This document shows, piece by piece, positions 61,972-64,000 of a DNA stretch of 64,000 nucleotides. The stretch comes from Methanomassiliicoccales archaeon. Lineage in GTDB: Archaea; Thermoplasmatota; Thermoplasmata; Methanomassiliicoccales; UBA472. Numbering within the stretch: position 1 is the stretch's first letter; every line of letters begins with the position of its first letter. Location of the stretch: assembly GCA_038740345.1 (NCBI GenBank), contig JAVYMA010000001.1, positions 87,992-151,991 on the forward strand. Direction: 5' to 3'. The translations under genes and the position numbers were made by a program. Under the pieces are notes generated by a model that saw only the letters and a program-made list of their open reading frames with translations, ran no database searches and was not told the origin of the DNA.

Positions 61972-63255
61972 TCATTTTGTGCCTAATTCAGCCACCATTT
62001 TTACTTCTAAGCTCCTTTGTTTGCTGAGCTCACCGAAGCGCAGAAGCAGGAGCGATGAAAGAACTTGTAGCCCCGCCATGATAACAAAACCCGCCTCAAA
62101 AGAGCCACTGGCGGCCACCACCGTACCTAGCAGAATTGGACCAATGGCCCCCATGCCCACGGCGATGCCGTTCATGATCCCTGTGGCGCTTCCTATTATT
62201 TCAGGAGGGGCCACGTTCTGCAACAGGGTGAAGGCGTTGGGTGGCAGCAGGGCGATGCAGAAGAAGAGACATGCTAGCACTGCCATGGTCGCGATTGGTG
62301 AGTTCACACCTACCATTAAAAGGAGAGTGATAGCTCCAGCCGCCTGAAATAAGACCGTTATGACCAGCACCTTCCCCGTCCGGTCACTTAGATAAGAGCC
62401 TATCAATAGGCCAGCAATGCCTCCAAAATAAGGCAGGGAAGCAACCCACATTATCTCCGAGGGGGCCATGCCTTGGGCTTTGAGATAACTCGGCAGCCAT
62501 AAGGAAATGCCCCACCAAACCATGTTACCAGCGGCATCTGCCCCCGATAGCGAGAATAATCCTCTGATGCGCGATGCCTCACGCAAATCGTTAATCACTT
62601 TCAATCGCAAGGGGGTGTGAGCAGCGCACGACGTAGATTCATTTTGGGAGTGGTTGGGAGAATCCTTCAAGTAAAGATTTATCGGTATTAATGTCAAAGC
62701 ACACATTCCTGCCACCACCAAGAAGGCGTAGCGCCAATCGGTCATGACTATCACAGGAATGAGGATTATCGGCACGAGAAGGTTAGACCAAAGCATAGCG
62801 CTGAGATGCAGGGAATTGACTTTGGATCTCTTTCCCTGAGGGAACCACGCTTGAGTGGCCTTACTTGCGGACGGATATACTATCCCTTGGGCCACGCCCA
62901 GGAGCACACGGGCAAGGAGAAGAAAAGAAAACATCAATCCCACTAGCCCCATGAAGAAAGTCAGTAATGAGAAGGTGGCTATGGCTACGAGAAGGCTACG
63001 CCTGGCCCCGAATCGATCTACCAATGGACTCAGGAAAATATTGGATAGTCCATATCCAACTAGAAATATTCCTAACAGCAACCCGCCATATAGACCTTCT
63101 TGGACCCTGTCCCATCCGAAATCCTCACTCATGTAAGGAAGTGCCACACTGATGTTCACTCTCGCGATGTAAGCTGCCATCGTGGCCAGGAACACTAGTG
63201 ATGCCATGCTCCATGCCTTCTTCGACGCTTCGATGGATGCAGAGGAGTGTCCCAT
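61972..63255 (-). CDS. MFS transporter
   Basis: 427 residues with about 12 membrane segments. The loop between helices 2 and 3 has LVDRFGARRSLLVA, the standard MFS motif A, and a second copy lies at YLSDRTGKVLVI. It resembles the anion/sugar-phosphate:cation symporter (ACS) group in WWGISLWLPSYLKAQG. The substrate cannot be read from the sequence. First gene of the unit with AIM24. Confidence 0.88.
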   Translation of the reverse strand: MGHSSASIEASKKAWSMASLVFLATMAAYIARVNISVALPYMSEDFGWDRVQEGLYGGLLLGIFLVGYGLSNIFLSPLVDRFGARRSLLVAIATFSLLTFFMGLVGLMFSFLLLARVLLGVAQGIVYPSASKATQAWFPQGKRSKVNSLHLSAMLWSNLLVPIILIPVIVMTDWRYAFLVVAGMCALTLIPINLYLKDSPNHSQNESTSCAAHTPLRLKVINDLREASRIRGLFSLSGADAAGNMVWWGISLWLPSYLKAQGMAPSEIMWVASLPYFGGIAGLLIGSYLSDRTGKVLVITVLFQAAGAITLLLMVGVNSPIATMAVLACLFFCIALLPPNAFTLLQNVAPPEIIGSATGIMNGIAVGMGAIGPILLGTVVAASGSFEAGFVIMAGLQVLSSLLLLRFGELSKQRSLEVKMVAELGTK

Positions 63256-63348
63256 TGTGCGGGTAAGCAGGGTTTGAGGATAAGTTCCTTCGCAGGAAGC
63301 TTGCAGGTAAAAGGAAGGTATTCCATTGCAGGTTGAGCTCGGTCTAGC

Positions 63349-64000
63349 ATGGAAGCTAGCGAGCGGGTAAACCTCATTCTTCCGTCAAATGCAGACCTCT
63401 TTCCTTTCGAGCTGCCAAGGGCGAGCCAGAACCAATTCCTGGAAGATGCGCGCAACTGCCTCGCTTCAGGGACTCACCTCTTTGCCAACGCACCCACAGG
63501 ACTGGGAAAGACTGCAGTCTCTCTCGCCGCTGCCCTGGAGAGGTCGTATGAAGAGCAGGGCTGCGTTCTTTTCCTTACTGCCAAGCAATCGCAGCACCAT
63601 GCCGCAATTGAGGCCTTGCGCCTCATAAACAAGAAGCGTCGAATCTTGGTCGTGGATCTCGTTGCACGAGAGGATATGTGCCTTGCCAAGAAAAGGAATG
63701 GGATGCTCTGTCTCCAAGGACAGAAATGCTACTTCCATAACAATCTTGAAGAAGAAGCAGTGCAGCGCATCCTGGCCTTTCCTCTACACACGCAAGAAGT
63801 GATACGGTTATGTCTTCGCATGGGCACTTGTCCATATTTGGCTAGCCTAAAAGCTTTGCAGAGCGCTGATTGCGTGGTGGCAGATTACAATCAGGCTTTT
63901 ATGCTGCAAGGGAATGGTGCCTTATGGAGAACTGGCAGGACTCTTTCGAAATCCATATTGATCGTGGATGAGGCCCATAACCTTCCTGACAGAATCTCAG
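63349..64000 (+). CDS. XPD/Rad3-like DEAH helicase with Fe-S cysteines (3' end outside window)
   Basis: Open from the ATG at 63349 to the window edge; an in-frame stop lies just upstream. Walker A ANAPTGLGKTAVSL near residue 54. Four cysteines spaced between motifs I and II (DMC, LCLQGQKCYF, MGTCPY) match the 4Fe-4S domain of XPD/DinG-type helicases. The DEAH box LIVDEAHNLPDR is near the end. A DNA repair helicase is expected. Further C-terminal domains cannot be judged. Confidence 0.85.
   Translation, partial: MEASERVNLILPSNADLFPFELPRASQNQFLEDARNCLASGTHLFANAPTGLGKTAVSLAAALERSYEEQGCVLFLTAKQSQHHAAIEALRLINKKRRILVVDLVAREDMCLAKKRNGMLCLQGQKCYFHNNLEEEAVQRILAFPLHTQEVIRLCLRMGTCPYLASLKALQSADCVVADYNQAFMLQGNGALWRTGRTLSKSILIVDEAHNLPDRIS

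Overview
The window is archaeal chromosomal DNA. Evidence: RNA polymerase subunit Rpo11, archaeosine synthase ArcS, TruD, RadB, HerA, Mre11/Rad50, a Hef-type helicase, an XPD-type helicase, an ATP-dependent DNA ligase, an isopentenyl phosphate kinase/type 2 IPP isomerase/prenyl synthase operon, and TATA-box promoters that often sit about 25 bp before the start codon (near-leaderless). A 5S rRNA gene lies alone, far from any 16S/23S gene, as is common in Thermoplasmata. A DUF2099 (methanogenesis marker 8) protein points to a methanogen or close relative. My best guess is a Thermoplasmata member, possibly Methanomassiliicoccales-related. This rests on family recognition by eye, and no core methanogenesis gene is present.

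Layout: 1-7.8 kb holds a divergent FtsZ-like gene (cut by the edge), then herA, a CPA2 antiporter, mre11 and rad50. 7.8-10.9 kb holds a BioD/DRTGG protein coupled to an ADP-forming acetate-CoA ligase. 11-21 kb holds a DUF72 protein, a fibronectin type III surface protein, a small Cys-cluster protein, an OB-HD nuclease/SprT-like/DUF429 operon, a DHH phosphoesterase and an APC permease with two UspA domains. 21-28 kb holds the marker-8 protein with a GNAT, a HesB/IscA protein, a Hef-like helicase, DNA ligase, rpoL and truD. 28-33 kb is a giant TPR protein.

33-39 kb is an acetate region: AMP-forming Acs converges on a REC-PAS-PAS kinase plus CoA-transferase/GNAT fusion unit, next to a tRNA-Gly. 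39-49 kb is visibly more AT-rich and carries a ComEC-like metallo-beta-lactamase, ArcS, a six-gene TusA/DsrE-type sulfur-relay operon with a divergent HTH regulator, pyrBI, a Roadblock protein, a UPF0200 kinase-like protein and a winged-helix protein. 49-55 kb is one 2018-codon FG-GAP/PKD surface protein with a cytoplasmic tail. 55-64 kb holds DUF92, 5S rRNA, a zinc-ribbon membrane protein, the isoprenoid operon, RadB, an MFS/AIM24/small-membrane-protein operon and the start of an XPD-like helicase.

Themes: (1) DNA repair genes recur at 1-8, 22-26, 60 and 63 kb. (2) Acetate/acetyl-CoA metabolism has two activation routes (Acd and Acs) plus a CoA-transferase/GNAT fusion that could couple acyl-CoA state to protein acetylation. 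(3) The sulfur-relay operon has its own regulator and a compact shared promoter. (4) Several very long repeat proteins are surface or scaffold proteins. No CRISPR array, insertion sequence or prophage was seen.
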